Below, piece after piece: positions 63,570 to 64,000 of a DNA stretch of 64,000 nucleotides (positions within the stretch are counted from its first letter, which is position 1; every line of letters starts with the position of its first letter). Origin of the DNA: Thermoleophilia bacterium (GTDB lineage: Bacteria; Actinomycetota; Thermoleophilia; RBG-16-64-13); NCBI GenBank assembly GCA_026415615.1, contig JAOAGT010000005.1:101741-165740 (forward strand), written 5' to 3'. The translations under genes were made by a program, and so were the position numbers. A model generated the notes under the pieces. The model was given only the letters and a program-made list of their open reading frames with translations. It made no database searches and was not told where the DNA came from.

Positions 63570-64000
63570 CTACCGGGCCCCCTGGTGAACGCAGTCTTCG
63601 CCAAAGAGTTGTTTTAACTCGGCAAAGAGGGTGGTTTGCGGCTCCACTCGAAACCGCCTTCCTAGCCGTACACGCTTTAGACGCCCGCTCACTGGAACCC
63701 GCAGCTCCACCGGGCAGGGACCAGGAAAGCGTTCGAGAACCTGCCTAAGCTCAGCAAGCACCCGCTCAGACACCCCCTCTTCTTTGACCTTGACCGTCAC
63801 CGGAGCAGGTCCTTCACGCGCCACGAACGGCTCCACGGTGATGGGAATGAACTTGGTCTCGCTTTCTTCCTTTCGGTCCACTCGCCCCTTTACCTTGACC
63901 ACCCTGTCCTCGACCAGAAGATCCTTGACCTCGCGGTAAAGGTTGGGGAAACACAACATCTCCACCGAACCCTCTAAGCCTTCCAAGGTCACAAAAGCCA
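63570..64000 (-). CDS. dnaE: DNA polymerase III alpha subunit, C-terminus (partial)
   Basis: The last 143 or so codons of a gene that enters from the right edge. AFVTLEGLEGSVEMLCFPNL and LLVEDRVVKVKGRVDRKEE are the OB-fold of bacterial DnaE. The C-terminal domain then includes LRQVLERFPGPCPVELRVP and a conserved arginine-rich turn. The stop is at 63570; the 69-base gap to hisD holds nothing obvious. The polymerase and PHP domains are outside the window. Confidence 0.88.
   Translation of the reverse strand, partial: AFVTLEGLEGSVEMLCFPNLYREVKDLLVEDRVVKVKGRVDRKEESETKFIPITVEPFVAREGPAPVTVKVKEEGVSERVLAELRQVLERFPGPCPVELRVPVSGRLKRVRLGRRFRVEPQTTLFAELKQLFGEDCVHQGAR

Overview
The window is a gene-dense bacterial chromosome segment of fairly high GC content, with about 60 protein genes, one tRNA and many short overlaps between neighbouring genes. 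Most genes lie on the minus strand. The gene content and order point to the Actinomycetota (actinobacteria). The left third holds a block long conserved around Mycobacterium Rv1007-Rv1026 and its Streptomyces counterpart: metG, tatD, ksgA, ispE, glmU, prs, rplY/ctc, pth, mfd, mazG, eno, ftsB-like and DUF501. An FprA-type flavodiiron protein and an FMN-reductase-like flavoprotein suggest an anaerobic or oxygen-sensitive life style. The class cannot be fixed from the sequence alone.

Layout: 1-11300 (minus) is the DUF501/FtsB/eno/mazG/SurA-like/mfd/pth/rplY/prs/glmU-like block. It is followed by tRNA-Gln, ispE and the trkH-trkA potassium uptake pair. 15500-18840 is an ABC exporter with a NEW3-domain surface protein. 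18980-22260 is ksgA-tatD-metG, and thrC stands alone on the plus strand. 24000-31900 holds rsmI, a ROK sugar kinase, a DUF2007 and an HD protein, then carbon genes: threonine aldolase, an aldolase-dehydrogenase fusion, a pentulose-5-phosphate epimerase and an LsrF-type aldolase. 32000-35700 has a stress protein/antiporter pair and a bacterial dynamin. 35700-41000 is a MoxR-DUF58-DUF4129 operon and a divergent zinc-ribbon/glycan-binding membrane protein. 41000-46400 has dinB with its SOS promoter, pgi, a GTDC1-like glycosyltransferase, a D-amino-acid transaminase and a GNAT. 46400-50060 has ftsZ-parA and a B12 radical SAM protein. 50190-52240 has a NodB deacetylase and a STAS/anti-sigma kinase pair. 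52300-55560 is a redox group and a methyltransferase. 55650-63500 has an M23 peptidase, the hisFAHB genes, a diguanylate cyclase and hisD; the C-terminus of DnaE closes the window.

Regulatory signals that can be read directly are a LexA box lying exactly in the spacer of the dinB promoter, a SigB/SigF-type promoter in front of the STAS/anti-sigma pair, a CIRCE-like inverted repeat at the 3' end of ksgA, and a good promoter for tRNA-Gln. The window also carries three long perfect GC-rich palindromes, two of them inside genes, and an unusual number of two-copy tandem duplications of 14-24 bp, mostly at gene ends. No CRISPR array, prophage, transposase or rRNA was seen. No single cluster is clearly a new defence or mobile system. 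The most interesting leads are the bacterial GTDC1-like glycosyltransferase, the LsrF/epimerase/fused-aldolase carbon cluster, the CIRCE-like site away from chaperone genes and the palindrome family.
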